A stretch of 6,471 bases of DNA from an uncultured bacterium (lineage in GTDB: Bacteria > Fidelibacterota > Marinisomatia > Marinisomatales > UBA1611). The DNA lies in the NCBI GenBank assembly GCA_938092125.1, contig CALKMQ010000039.1, positions 1 to 6,471 on the forward strand. Direction: 5' to 3'. Of this stretch, positions 1 through 5,494 are shown piece by piece. The notes beneath the pieces are model-generated. The model did no database searches. It was not told the origin of the DNA and was given only the letters and a program-made list of their open reading frames with translations. Numbering within the stretch: position 1 is the stretch's first letter; each line of letters starts with the position of its first letter. Both the position numbers and the translations under genes were made by a program.

Positions 1-389
1 TGGTGCCTGGGAAAGGTGGCCAAATGGTACGTTCTGCAGGTGGCTACGCTCAAATAATGGCTCATGGCAACGGTTTTACTACTCTTAAACTTCCTTCTGG
101 GGAAATTCGTCTAGTTTCGGATAAGTGTTTGGCTACTATTGGTCAGGTTGGTAATAGGGCATTTGAGCAAATTGTCTCTGGCAAAGCTGGTCGTTCCCGT
201 TGGCTTGGCAAAAGACCAAAAGTAAGAGGGGTTGTTATGAATCCTGTTGATCATCCTCATGGTGGTGGTGAAGGTAAGACTTCAGGTGGTCGTCATCCTG
301 TAACTCCTTGGGGTAAACCAACAAAAGGATTTAAAACAAGAAAGAAAAATAAAAAATCAAACAGTATGATAATTAAGAGGCGTAAATAG
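1..389 (+). CDS. rplB: 50S ribosomal protein L2, 3' part (5' end outside window)
   Basis: L2 is a large-subunit protein that binds 23S rRNA, supports subunit association and is needed for peptidyl-transferase activity. About 128 residues are visible, the C-terminal half of a family usually near 275 residues. The reading frame runs in from the left edge (the first two bases belong to a split codon), so the GTG at position 3 is an internal Val codon and not a start. The hallmark segment MNPVDHPHGGGEG lies at visible residues 79-91 and carries the conserved histidine region. It is followed by RHPVTPWG and a lysine/arginine-rich tail ending in IIKRRK, as expected for the L2 C-terminus. The gene ends in TAG and only 2 bases separate it from rpsS. 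The identification is essentially certain; only the missing N-terminal half cannot be judged. Confidence 0.98.
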   Translation, partial: VPGKGGQMVRSAGGYAQIMAHGNGFTTLKLPSGEIRLVSDKCLATIGQVGNRAFEQIVSGKAGRSRWLGKRPKVRGVVMNPVDHPHGGGEGKTSGGRHPVTPWGKPTKGFKTRKKNKKSNSMIIKRRK

Positions 390-391
390 TA

Positions 392-658
392 ATGGCTAGA
401 TCATTAAAAAAGGGACCGTTTGTTGATCAAAAACTAATGGGAAAAGTTGCAAAGAATAATGAGAGTGGTAAAAAAACTGTCATCAAAACATGGTCCCGTA
501 GATCGATGATAATTCCTGATTTTGTCGGACACACCTTTGCTGTGCATAATGGTAATAAGTTTATTCCTGTCTTTGTGTCCGAAAATATGGTTGGACATAA
601 ATTAGGTGAATTTTCCCCCACAAGAACATTTAGGATGCATTCTGGGGATAGGAAATAA
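392..658 (+). CDS. rpsS: 30S ribosomal protein S19
   Basis: S19 sits in the head of the 30S subunit, binds 16S rRNA together with S13 and contacts the A-site region. The 88-residue product has the usual family length (about 90). It starts with the nearly invariant MARSLKKGPFVD and contains IKTWSRRS (residues 32-39), PDFVGHTFAVHNG (42-54) and ENMVGHKLGEFSPTRTFR (64-81). The ATG follows the rplB stop by 2 bases, and AAGAGG at 375-380 is a plausible ribosome binding site inside the end of rplB. A small departure is FRMHSGDRK at the C-terminus, where many bacteria have FRGH. The gene sits between rplB and rplV as in the standard S10 cluster, and the stop is TAA. Confidence 0.98.
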   Translation: MARSLKKGPFVDQKLMGKVAKNNESGKKTVIKTWSRRSMIIPDFVGHTFAVHNGNKFIPVFVSENMVGHKLGEFSPTRTFRMHSGDRK

Positions 659-663
659 ATATT

Positions 664-1005
664 ATGGAAGCTAGAGCTACACTAAGGTATAATCGTCAGT
701 CTCCTCGAAAGGTTAGAAAAGTATTAAATCAAGTTCGTGGATATAATGTTGGCAATGCGATAAACTATTTACATTTTTCGTCGGAAAAAGCCTCTGTTGC
801 TATTGAAAAGACTATCCGATCTGCAGTAGCGAATTTGTTGCAACTAAATGGGGATAATAATATTGATACTGATCTTATAAAAATCAAAGAAGCGTATGTA
901 AATCAAGGGCCTGTTATGAAACGCTTTCGTGCTGCATCAATGGGAAGAGCATCTAAACTTCGTAGGCCTTCAAGTCACTTAACAATAATTTTAACAACAG
1001 AATAG
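664..1005 (+). CDS. rplV: 50S ribosomal protein L22
   Basis: L22 binds several 23S rRNA domains, and its long beta-hairpin lines the nascent-peptide exit tunnel near the macrolide site. The product has 113 residues, close to the usual 110-115. The N-terminus reads MEARATLRYNRQSPRKVRKV, with the typical SPRKVR at residues 13-18. The hairpin spans roughly residues 80-105, with GPVMKRFR (82-89) and MGRASKLRRPSSH (93-105). The MKR triplet whose loss gives macrolide resistance in E. coli is present at 85-87. The hairpin carries unusual residues: Ala where Pro is common before the GRA motif, and RPSSH where KRTSH is common. It starts with ATG 5 bases after rpsS and ends in TAG. Only a weak purine-rich tract precedes the start. 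Confidence 0.97.
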   Translation: MEARATLRYNRQSPRKVRKVLNQVRGYNVGNAINYLHFSSEKASVAIEKTIRSAVANLLQLNGDNNIDTDLIKIKEAYVNQGPVMKRFRAASMGRASKLRRPSSHLTIILTTE

Positions 1006-1010
1006 TCAGC

Positions 1011-1015
1011 GAGGA
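1011..1015 (+). promoter_or_regulatory. Ribosome binding site supporting the TTG start of rpsC
   Basis: GAGGA lies in the 16-base gap between rplV and rpsC, with 6 bases between it and the TTG at 1022. This spacing supports the TTG as the true initiation codon, which is also where the conserved S3 N-terminus begins. Confidence 0.75.
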
Positions 1016-1021
1016 AAAGAT

Positions 1022-1642
1022 TTGGGACAAAAAACACATCCAGTAGGTTTTAGATTAAATGTAAATAAAGGTTGGACATCAACCTGGTTTGCTGATAAAA
1101 ACAATTTTTCAGAGCCATTAGAAGAAGATGTTAAAATTCGTAAATATATCTCATTTAGACTCCCAAACGCTGGTATATCTAGTGTTGAGATAAATAGAAC
1201 ATCAAAAAAAGTTTCAGTTACTATAAATACGGCTCGACCTGGAATTGTAATTGGTCGCGGTGGTGAAGAGGTTAATAAATTAAAGAAAGAGCTTAGGCAA
1301 TTAACTAATAAAAAAGATGCTCAAATCAATATTTCAGAGGTTAAAAGGCCTGAGTTAAACGCTGCTCTAGTTGGCTCTAATATAGGTCTACAGCTTAAAA
1401 AGAAAATTTCTTACCGCAGAGTTATTAATAAATCAATGCAAGCGACTATGCGAATGGGTGCTAATGGAATTAGAATTAATGTTGCTGGTAGGCTCGGTGG
1501 TGTTGAAATTGCTAGAAGTGAAAAGTATTCTGACGGTAGTGTTCCTCTGCACACTTTGAGAGCAAATATAGATTATGCCCTTACTGAAGTTCATACAGCA
1601 TACGGAATAATTGGTGTAAAAGTTTGGATTTGTAAACCTTAA
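1022..1642 (+). CDS. rpsC: 30S ribosomal protein S3, TTG start
   Basis: S3 lies at the mRNA entry pore of the 30S head and takes part in the helicase activity on incoming mRNA. The product has 206 residues, shorter than E. coli S3 (233), because it ends directly after GVKVWICKP without a long acidic or basic tail; such short forms are common in many phyla. The N-terminus MGQKTHPVGFR is the family signature, which makes the TTG at 1022 the natural start. The KH domain has its GxxG loop as GRGG at residues 78-81, followed by the conserved KRPELNA (109-115). The C-terminal domain shows GRLGG (156-160), VPLHTLRANIDYA (174-186) and GVKVWI (198-203). Sixteen bases separate it from rplV, the largest gap in the window. 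Confidence 0.98.
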   Translation: MGQKTHPVGFRLNVNKGWTSTWFADKNNFSEPLEEDVKIRKYISFRLPNAGISSVEINRTSKKVSVTINTARPGIVIGRGGEEVNKLKKELRQLTNKKDAQINISEVKRPELNAALVGSNIGLQLKKKISYRRVINKSMQATMRMGANGIRINVAGRLGGVEIARSEKYSDGSVPLHTLRANIDYALTEVHTAYGIIGVKVWICKP

Positions 1643-1656
1643 AAGATAGTTAGATT

Positions 1657-2070
1657 ATGCTTGAACCAAAAAAAATAAAATATAGACGACATCATCGTGG
1701 TAATCGGCGCGGAATGTCTACGCGTGGTAATCATGTTGCTTTTGGAACCTATGGGCTTAAAGCGTTAGAAGCTGGTTGGGTTACTGCCAGGCAAATTGAA
1801 GCCTCCCGTATTGTGATCTCTAGAATAGTGCGAAAAATTGGTAAAATGTGGATTCGCATATTCCCAGATAAGCCTATTACTGCTAAGCCTGCGGAAACCA
1901 GAATGGGTAAGGGAAAAGGTTCTCTTGATCATTGGGTTTCTGTAGTTAAGCCTGGAAGAATTCTTTTTGAAATTGAAGGTGTTGATAAAGAGATGGCTGA
2001 GGAAGCGTTTAGAAATGCTAGTCACAAGTTGCCTATCAAGACAAAATTAGTTGAAAGGAGGCCATTGTAA
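1657..2070 (+). CDS. rplP: 50S ribosomal protein L16
   Basis: L16 binds 23S rRNA near the A-site tRNA elbow and helps organise the peptidyl-transferase side of the 50S subunit. The 137-residue product matches the family length (about 136-140). Visible signatures are KYRRHHRG near the N-terminus, TRGNHVAFGTYGLKALE (residues 22-38), ARQIEASR (44-51), WIRIFPDKPITAKPAETRMG (65-84) with GKGKG following, and KLPIKTK close to the C-terminus. Arg82 in TRMGKGKG corresponds to the arginine hydroxylated in E. coli L16; whether this organism modifies it cannot be seen. The ATG follows rpsC by 14 bases without a clear Shine-Dalgarno. The TAA stop directly abuts the ATG of rpmC. Confidence 0.98.
   Translation: MLEPKKIKYRRHHRGNRRGMSTRGNHVAFGTYGLKALEAGWVTARQIEASRIVISRIVRKIGKMWIRIFPDKPITAKPAETRMGKGKGSLDHWVSVVKPGRILFEIEGVDKEMAEEAFRNASHKLPIKTKLVERRPL
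2054..2061 (+). promoter_or_regulatory. Strong Shine-Dalgarno of rpmC
   Basis: AAAGGAGG inside the last codons of rplP is one of the best anti-16S matches in the window, 9 bases before the rpmC ATG at 2071. It supports that start even though there is no gap between the two genes. Confidence 0.8.
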
Positions 2071-2271
2071 ATGGCTGAAAAACAAAAATTAGATAGTTCA
2101 ATAAATGAGCTTAATTCTAGCCTAATTGACTCTCAAGATTCTTTGCAAAATTTAATATTTCAAAAAACTATGCAGCAGTTAGAGGATTTGTCTCAAATAA
2201 AAAAAACTAGAAAAAAGATTGCAAGAATAAAGACTCTTCTAAATGAGAGTTTATTATTGAATAACAAATAA
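2071..2271 (+). CDS. rpmC: 50S ribosomal protein L29
   Basis: L29 is a small helical protein at the exit of the nascent-peptide tunnel, next to L23 in the region used as a docking site by trigger factor and SRP. The product has 66 residues, a normal length. The identifying part is the C-terminal helix: LQNLIFQKTMQQLED (residues 25-39), matching the LRFQ...QLEN region of the family, then TRKKIARIKTLLNE (46-59), matching the signature R..IARIKT. The first 22 residues are rich in Ser, Asn and acidic residues and do not obviously match the usual MKxxELRxLS start, so the N-terminus is divergent. Position between rplP and rpsQ confirms the call. The start is fixed by AAAGGAGG upstream, and the stop is TAA. 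Confidence 0.93.
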   Translation: MAEKQKLDSSINELNSSLIDSQDSLQNLIFQKTMQQLEDLSQIKKTRKKIARIKTLLNESLLLNNK

Positions 2272-2284
2272 AAAACGGTATAAT

Positions 2285-2551
2285 ATGATTGAAAATAATA
2301 GTATACAAAGTCTCATTGGAAAAGTAGTATCTACAAAAATGAATAGTACTGTTAGTGTAGAGGTTACGAGGGTTGTTGCTCACCCTGTTTATCAAAAAAG
2401 AATTAAGAAGCATAAAAAATTCTTATCTCATGTCTCTAAGGTAGTTCCTAAAGAAGGGGATATGGTGAAAATAGTATCCACGAAACCAGTTAGTAAGAAT
2501 AAAAGGTGGCGTGTAAGTGAAATCGTACAAGAATCAAAAAAATTAGGTTAA
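2285..2551 (+). CDS. rpsQ: 30S ribosomal protein S17
   Basis: S17 is a primary 16S rRNA-binding protein with an OB fold, in the body of the 30S subunit, and acts early in assembly. The 88-residue product fits the family (about 80-90). Core signatures are IGKVVSTKMNSTVSVEV (residues 11-27), the basic YQKRIKKHKKF (36-46), and GDMVKIVSTKPVSKNKRWRVSEI (58-80 overall), matching the family pattern GDxVxIxExRPLSKxKxWxV. The loop usually reading AHDE is SHVS here (48-51). The ATG is preceded by a 13-base A/T-rich gap with no Shine-Dalgarno. The gap ends in TATAAT, but a promoter there would start transcription inside the gene, so this is probably chance. The stop is TAA. Confidence 0.96.
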   Translation: MIENNSIQSLIGKVVSTKMNSTVSVEVTRVVAHPVYQKRIKKHKKFLSHVSKVVPKEGDMVKIVSTKPVSKNKRWRVSEIVQESKKLG

Positions 2552-2554
2552 AAA

Positions 2555-2923
2555 TTGATACAACAAGAAACGAGATTAAAAGTAGCTGATAATACTGGAG
2601 CCAAGGAAGTTTTATGCTTTAAAGTTTTAGGCGGTTCCGGTCGTAAATACGCTAGTGTAGGTGACCAAATTGTCATAACTGTTAAGAAAGCTATTCCTGG
2701 TGGCATGGTTAGTAAGGGAGAAGTCCATCGCGCTGTTGTTGTCAGGACAAAAAAAGAATATGGTCGTAATGATGGAAGTGTGATTAGGTTTGATGAGAAT
2801 GCTGCTGTTTTGCTTAATTCACAGGGAGAACCAAGAGGAACAAGGATTTTTGGACCTGTCGGTAGGGAATTGCGAGACTCTGGTTTTATGAGGATTATAT
2901 CGTTAGCACCGGAGGTTTTATAG
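2555..2923 (+). CDS. rplN: 50S ribosomal protein L14, TTG start
   Basis: L14 binds 23S rRNA at the subunit interface, forms an intersubunit bridge with 16S rRNA and contacts L19. The product has exactly 122 residues, the canonical length. It begins MIQQETRLKVADNTGAKE, the family N-terminus, and continues with KVLGGSGRKYASVGD (residues 24-38), KGEVHRAVVVRTK (54-66), IRFDENAAVLLN (77-88), GTRIFGPVGRELR (95-107) and a typical LAPEVL end. The TTG start is forced: the rpsQ stop TAA lies in the same frame only one codon upstream, and any downstream start would remove conserved residues. No convincing Shine-Dalgarno precedes it, so initiation may depend on ribosomes finishing rpsQ. In E. coli this gene opens the spc operon; here it follows rpsQ after 3 bases. 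The stop is TAG. Confidence 0.98.
   Translation: MIQQETRLKVADNTGAKEVLCFKVLGGSGRKYASVGDQIVITVKKAIPGGMVSKGEVHRAVVVRTKKEYGRNDGSVIRFDENAAVLLNSQGEPRGTRIFGPVGRELRDSGFMRIISLAPEVL
2911..2915 (+). promoter_or_regulatory. Shine-Dalgarno of rplX
   Basis: GGAGG inside the last codons of rplN lies 8 bases before the ATG of rplX at 2924, ideal spacing. rplN ends at 2923 with no intergenic base left. Confidence 0.8.
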
Positions 2924-3235
2924 ATGTTGATTAAAAAAGGTATGAAAGTCCGTGTAATTAGTGGTGCGCACAAAGGATCAGAGGGTAAAGTTTTATTTAC
3001 CTCTCCGAAAAAACAAAGAATTATCGTTGAAGGTGTTAATTTTATCAAAAAATCAACTAGACCGTCTCAAGAAAATCCAAATGGTGGAATAGTGGAAAAA
3101 GAAGCTTCTTTACATGTGTCTAACGTGATGGTGGTTCAAGATGGTACTGTCTCTAGAATAGGGTATAAAATTTTAGATGATGGCTCTAAAGTTAGAGTTT
3201 TTAAAAAAACTAATGAAGAATCTGAAGTACAATGA
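2924..3235 (+). CDS. rplX: 50S ribosomal protein L24
   Basis: L24 is an assembly-initiator protein that binds the 5' domain of 23S rRNA and lies near the tunnel exit. The product has 103 residues, the usual size. A KOW motif spans about residues 9-23 (VRVISGAHKGSEGKV). The middle section NFIKKSTRPSQENPNGGIVE with KEASLHVSNVMV (residues 39-70) is highly typical of the family. This wording, with TRPSQ and NPNGGIVEKEA, recalls members of the FCB group. The C-terminus (VRVFKKTNEESEVQ) is slightly acidic and variable, as in many homologues. The start directly follows the rplN stop and is supported by GGAGG. The TGA stop overlaps the rplE ATG in an ATGA arrangement, which favours translational coupling. 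Confidence 0.97.
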   Translation: MLIKKGMKVRVISGAHKGSEGKVLFTSPKKQRIIVEGVNFIKKSTRPSQENPNGGIVEKEASLHVSNVMVVQDGTVSRIGYKILDDGSKVRVFKKTNEESEVQ

Positions 3236-3858
3236 ATAAAAAAATAAATACTAAGTCAAAAAATAATATTGAAAACTCCCCTCATGTTCCAAACATGTTG
3301 AATGTTTATAGGAACCAGGTTATTGCAAGCATGATCACTAGGTTTAATTACAAAAATTCTATGCAAGTTCCAAAAATACTTTCAATTTCTTTGAACATGG
3401 GTATAGGTGATGCAAAAGCCAATAGTAAAAAACTTGAGAGTGCTATTAAGGAAATGGGCCTTATTACTGGTCAGAAGCCTTTAGTGACAAAATCAAAATC
3501 TGATATTTCTAATTTTAAAATTAGAAAGGGATATCCTGTTGGATGTAAAGTGACGCTGCGGTCTACAAAAATGTATGAATTTTTTGAACGTTTAACTTGT
3601 GTTGCTCTTCCAAGAAGTAGAGATTTTAGAGGATTATCATTTAAATCTTTTGACGGTCGTGGTAACTACAATTTTGGAATAAAGGAACAGATTGTGTTTG
3701 CGGAAATTAATTATGATGATATTGACTCTGTCCGTGGCCTAAATGTTACAATAAGTACTTCTGCTAAAACTAATGATGAGGCCTATTGGCTTTTAAAAGA
3801 ATTTGGTTTTCCTCTAAGAGAAAAACCTTCAAAAAAAATAATTAATGAGGTTGCGTAA
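3232..3858 (+). CDS. rplE: 50S ribosomal protein L5 with N-terminal extension
   Basis: L5 binds 5S rRNA, forms part of the central protuberance with L18 and contacts the P-site tRNA. The product has 208 residues against about 180 in E. coli. The conserved core starts around residue 22 (MLNVYRNQV), followed by NYKNSMQVPKI (39-49), LNMGIGDAKAN (54-64), TGQKPLVTKSK (79-89), FKIRKGYPVGCKVTLR (95-110), MYEFFERL (114-121), RDFRGLSFKSFDGRGNY (130-146) and a core end near residue 197. This leaves roughly 21 extra polar residues at the N-terminus and about 11 at the C-terminus. The chosen ATG overlaps the rplX stop (ATGA). An alternative ATG at 3295 would give 187 residues, but no Shine-Dalgarno precedes it; the upstream start is preferred, not proven. 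The TAA stop shares one base with the rpsN ATG. Confidence 0.95.
   Translation: MNKKINTKSKNNIENSPHVPNMLNVYRNQVIASMITRFNYKNSMQVPKILSISLNMGIGDAKANSKKLESAIKEMGLITGQKPLVTKSKSDISNFKIRKGYPVGCKVTLRSTKMYEFFERLTCVALPRSRDFRGLSFKSFDGRGNYNFGIKEQIVFAEINYDDIDSVRGLNVTISTSAKTNDEAYWLLKEFGFPLREKPSKKIINEVA
3846..3851 (+). promoter_or_regulatory. Ribosome binding site of rpsN
   Basis: TGAGGT within the last codons of rplE, 6 bases before the rpsN ATG, supports that start despite the 1-base overlap of the two genes. Confidence 0.6.
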
Positions 3859-4163
3859 TGGCAAAAAAATCTAAGATAGTACGTGAGAAAAAATTAATTA
3901 AAAATGTTGAAAAGTATGCCGCTGCTAGAGCAGAATTAAAAGCACTAATCAAAGACATAGACACTTCATATGATGATAGAGAAGCTGCAGTAGCTAAACT
4001 AGATAAATTGCCAAAGTCTTCTAGTCGCATCAGGATTAGAAACAGGTGTTTTAAAACTGGTAGGCCGAGAGGAGTTATCAGAAGATTTAAATTATCTAGA
4101 CTTTGTTTTAGAGAAATGGCTTTAAAGGGTGAGATTCCTGGTGTAACAAAAGCAAGTTGGTAA
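3858..4163 (+). CDS. rpsN: 30S ribosomal protein S14, long zinc-independent type
   Basis: S14 binds 16S rRNA in the 30S head beside S10 and S19. The product has 101 residues, the same as E. coli S14, so it is the long form and not the 61-residue zinc-ribbon form. Signatures are MAKKSKIVRE at the start, the Ala-rich helix around residues 20-31, RNRCFKTGRPRG (61-72), FKLSRLCFREMA (77-88) and GEIPGVTKASW at the C-terminus. Aligned by eye with the zinc form, Cys64 and Cys83 sit at two of the four zinc-ligand positions, while the other two are Thr67 and Ser80, so a complete zinc site is absent. The start overlaps the rplE stop by one base (TAATG), suggesting coupled translation. The stop is TAA. 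Confidence 0.98.
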   Translation: MAKKSKIVREKKLIKNVEKYAAARAELKALIKDIDTSYDDREAAVAKLDKLPKSSSRIRIRNRCFKTGRPRGVIRRFKLSRLCFREMALKGEIPGVTKASW

Positions 4164-4166
4164 GGA
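4162..4166 (+). promoter_or_regulatory. Ribosome binding site deciding the rpsH start
   Basis: AAGGA overlaps the rpsN stop codon. It is 9 bases before the ATG at 4176 and 15 bases before the second in-frame ATG at 4182, so the first ATG is favoured. Confidence 0.65.
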
Positions 4167-4175
4167 AATAATAAA

Positions 4176-4574
4176 ATGACCATGACAGACCCTATAGCAG
4201 ATTTTTTAACAAGAATAAGAAATGCTTTTAGAACAGATAAGCGTTGGGTAGACGTACCTTCTTCAAATATGAAGAAAAGAATGGCGTATATTTTGAAAGA
4301 AGAAAAATACATTAAAGATTTCTTTTTTATAAATGATGGTGAGTTTCAAACTATTAGAATTTTTCTTAAGTACGACTTCAATGGCGGATCGGTTATCGAA
4401 AGTATTCAAAGATGTAGTAGGCCTGGACAGCGTATCTATGTCGGTAGTGCTGAAATACCACGAGTATTAGATGGTTTAGGGATTTCTATCCTCTCCACTT
4501 CTAAAGGTGTTATCAGTAATAAAACTGCATCTAAATTAGGTGTAGGTGGTGAATTACTTTGTGAGGTATTTTAG
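4176..4574 (+). CDS. rpsH: 30S ribosomal protein S8
   Basis: S8 binds the central domain of 16S rRNA and is essential for platform assembly; in E. coli it also represses the spc operon by binding its mRNA. The 132 residues match the family length. The N-terminus has TDPIADFLTRIRNAF (residues 4-18). The middle contains VPSSNMKKRMAYILKEEKYI (27-46). The C-terminal domain shows RPGQRIYVG (82-90), IPRVLDGLGISILSTSKGV (94-112) and GGELLCEVF (124-132), the STSKGV and GGExLC signatures. The style of the middle segment (IRIFLKYD, then GGSVIESIQRCSRPGQR) recalls FCB-group sequences. The start with two extra residues (MT-MTDP) is chosen because of the binding-site spacing. The TAG stop is one base before rplF. 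Confidence 0.98.
   Translation: MTMTDPIADFLTRIRNAFRTDKRWVDVPSSNMKKRMAYILKEEKYIKDFFFINDGEFQTIRIFLKYDFNGGSVIESIQRCSRPGQRIYVGSAEIPRVLDGLGISILSTSKGVISNKTASKLGVGGELLCEVF
4562..4567 (+). promoter_or_regulatory. Ribosome binding site deciding the rplF start
   Basis: TGAGGT inside the last codons of rpsH lies 8 bases before the ATG at 4576. It supports that ATG over the in-frame GTG at 4546 further upstream, which would add ten unconserved residues. Confidence 0.7.
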
Positions 4575-4575
4575 T

Positions 4576-5112
4576 ATGTCCAGAATAGGAAATAACCCAA
4601 TAAGTATTCCAGATGGAATTAACGTAAAAATTGATAATAAAAAAATCGAAGTTTCTAGTAGCAAGGGGTTTCATTCATTCATTATTCATGAGAATATTAA
4701 AGTTGTTAATGAACATAATACTTTAGCATTCATTCGAACAGATGATAGTGCTGTTAGTAGATCTATGCATGGTACTACAAGGCAAATTATCAATAATATG
4801 ATTGTTGGTATCTCGGAAGGTTTTAGAAAAGATCTTGAAATAGTTGGTGTTGGTTATCAAGCTTCTATTCAAGGTTCTAGGTTAAAACTTCAACTTGGCT
4901 TTTCCCACGACATCTTCTTCGATTTACCTGATGGCGTTAATGTTTCCGCAGAAAGAACTGCAATTTCTATTAAAGGCAGTGATAAGCAACTTGTGGGTTC
5001 TGTTGCTTCAAAAATAAGATCTTTTAGAAAGCCAGAGCCGTATAAAGGTAAGGGCATTCGATATAAGGGTGAAAATATTAGAATTAAGCAAGGTAAAACG
5101 GTTGGTGAGTAA
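4576..5112 (+). CDS. rplF: 50S ribosomal protein L6
   Basis: L6 binds 23S rRNA near the sarcin-ricin loop and the factor-binding site, and consists of two repeated alpha/beta domains. From the ATG at 4576 the product has 178 residues, essentially the E. coli length of 177. It begins MSRIGNNPISIPDGI, the family start. Domain 1 contains HGTTRQIINNMIVGISEGF (residues 65-83); domain 2 contains LEIVGVGYQAS (87-97) and LQLGFSH (105-111). The diagnostic RKPEPYKGKGIRYKGE lies at 151-166. The open frame extends upstream to a GTG at 4546, but those ten residues overlap rpsH and do not belong to the family. The TAA stop shares one base with the ATG of rplR. Confidence 0.97.
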   Translation: MSRIGNNPISIPDGINVKIDNKKIEVSSSKGFHSFIIHENIKVVNEHNTLAFIRTDDSAVSRSMHGTTRQIINNMIVGISEGFRKDLEIVGVGYQASIQGSRLKLQLGFSHDIFFDLPDGVNVSAERTAISIKGSDKQLVGSVASKIRSFRKPEPYKGKGIRYKGENIRIKQGKTVGE

Positions 5113-5483
5113 TGGGAATTTTAAACAATAATATAAAAAGAAAAAGTCGCAGAAGAAATAGAAGTAAGTCTACATCAATGTTTCATTCTAAGTACCCAAG
5201 GCTTGTGATATATCGCAGTAATAAACATTTTGAAAGTCAGATCGTTAACGATTTTGAGGCAAATACTTTAGTTTCATCTTCTTCTAAAGATAGTAGCTTG
5301 AAGAAAGAAATTAAAAGCTCTAAAAGTAAAACTGATGTTTCCATCATCGTTGGAAAAGCTATTGCTGAAAAAGCTATTAAGAAAAAAATCAAAAACGTAG
5401 TTTTTGATAGAAATGGTTATCCTTTTCACGGTCGTGTAAAAGCGTTTGCTGATGCTGCACGTGAAGCTGGATTAGAATTTTAA
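5112..5483 (+). CDS. rplR: 50S ribosomal protein L18
   Basis: L18 binds 5S rRNA and, with L5, anchors it in the central protuberance. The product has 123 residues, slightly above the usual 115-120. Family features are the basic N-terminus (KRKSRRRNRSKS, residues 9-20), RLVIYRSNKHFESQIVND (30-47), VGKAIAEKAIKKKIKNVVFD (80-99), and the diagnostic RNGYPFHGRVKAFADAAREA (100-119) followed by GLEF. A Ser/Lys-rich stretch at residues 55-73 occupies the loop that is variable in length and composition across bacteria. The ATG overlaps the rplF stop (TAATG) and lacks a strong Shine-Dalgarno, so coupling to rplF is likely. The stop is TAA. Confidence 0.97.
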   Translation: MGILNNNIKRKSRRRNRSKSTSMFHSKYPRLVIYRSNKHFESQIVNDFEANTLVSSSSKDSSLKKEIKSSKSKTDVSIIVGKAIAEKAIKKKIKNVVFDRNGYPFHGRVKAFADAAREAGLEF

Positions 5484-5488
5484 AGGAG
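5482..5488 (+). promoter_or_regulatory. Shine-Dalgarno supporting the TTG start of rpsE
   Basis: AAAGGAG directly after the rplR stop, with 6 bases to the TTG at 5495, makes that TTG the best-supported initiation codon; no ATG or GTG lies at a suitable distance. Confidence 0.8.
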
Positions 5489-5494
5489 TCTAAG

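Noticed and set aside
3..5. GTG at the left edge as a start of L2
   Set aside because: The visible protein begins in the middle of L2, so this is an internal Val codon of a gene cut by the window edge.
427..621. - strand open frame inside rpsS (and similar ones at 1765-2025 and 2207-2413)
   Set aside because: Short antisense frames within well-identified genes, without a supporting start signal or family match.
2548..3048. 166-codon open frame on the - strand opposite rplN and rplX
   Set aside because: It lies entirely antisense to two conserved ribosomal genes, shows no recognisable domain and has a composition expected from reading their complement.
3842..4312. 156-codon open frame on the - strand opposite rpsN and rpsH
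   Set aside because: It is a shadow of conserved genes; the hydrophobic appearance comes from the complement of Lys/Glu-rich codons.
4546..4575. Upstream GTG start extending L6 by ten residues
   Set aside because: The extension overlaps rpsH and is not part of the L6 family; the ATG at 4576 has TGAGGT at 8 bases and gives the canonical MSRIG start.
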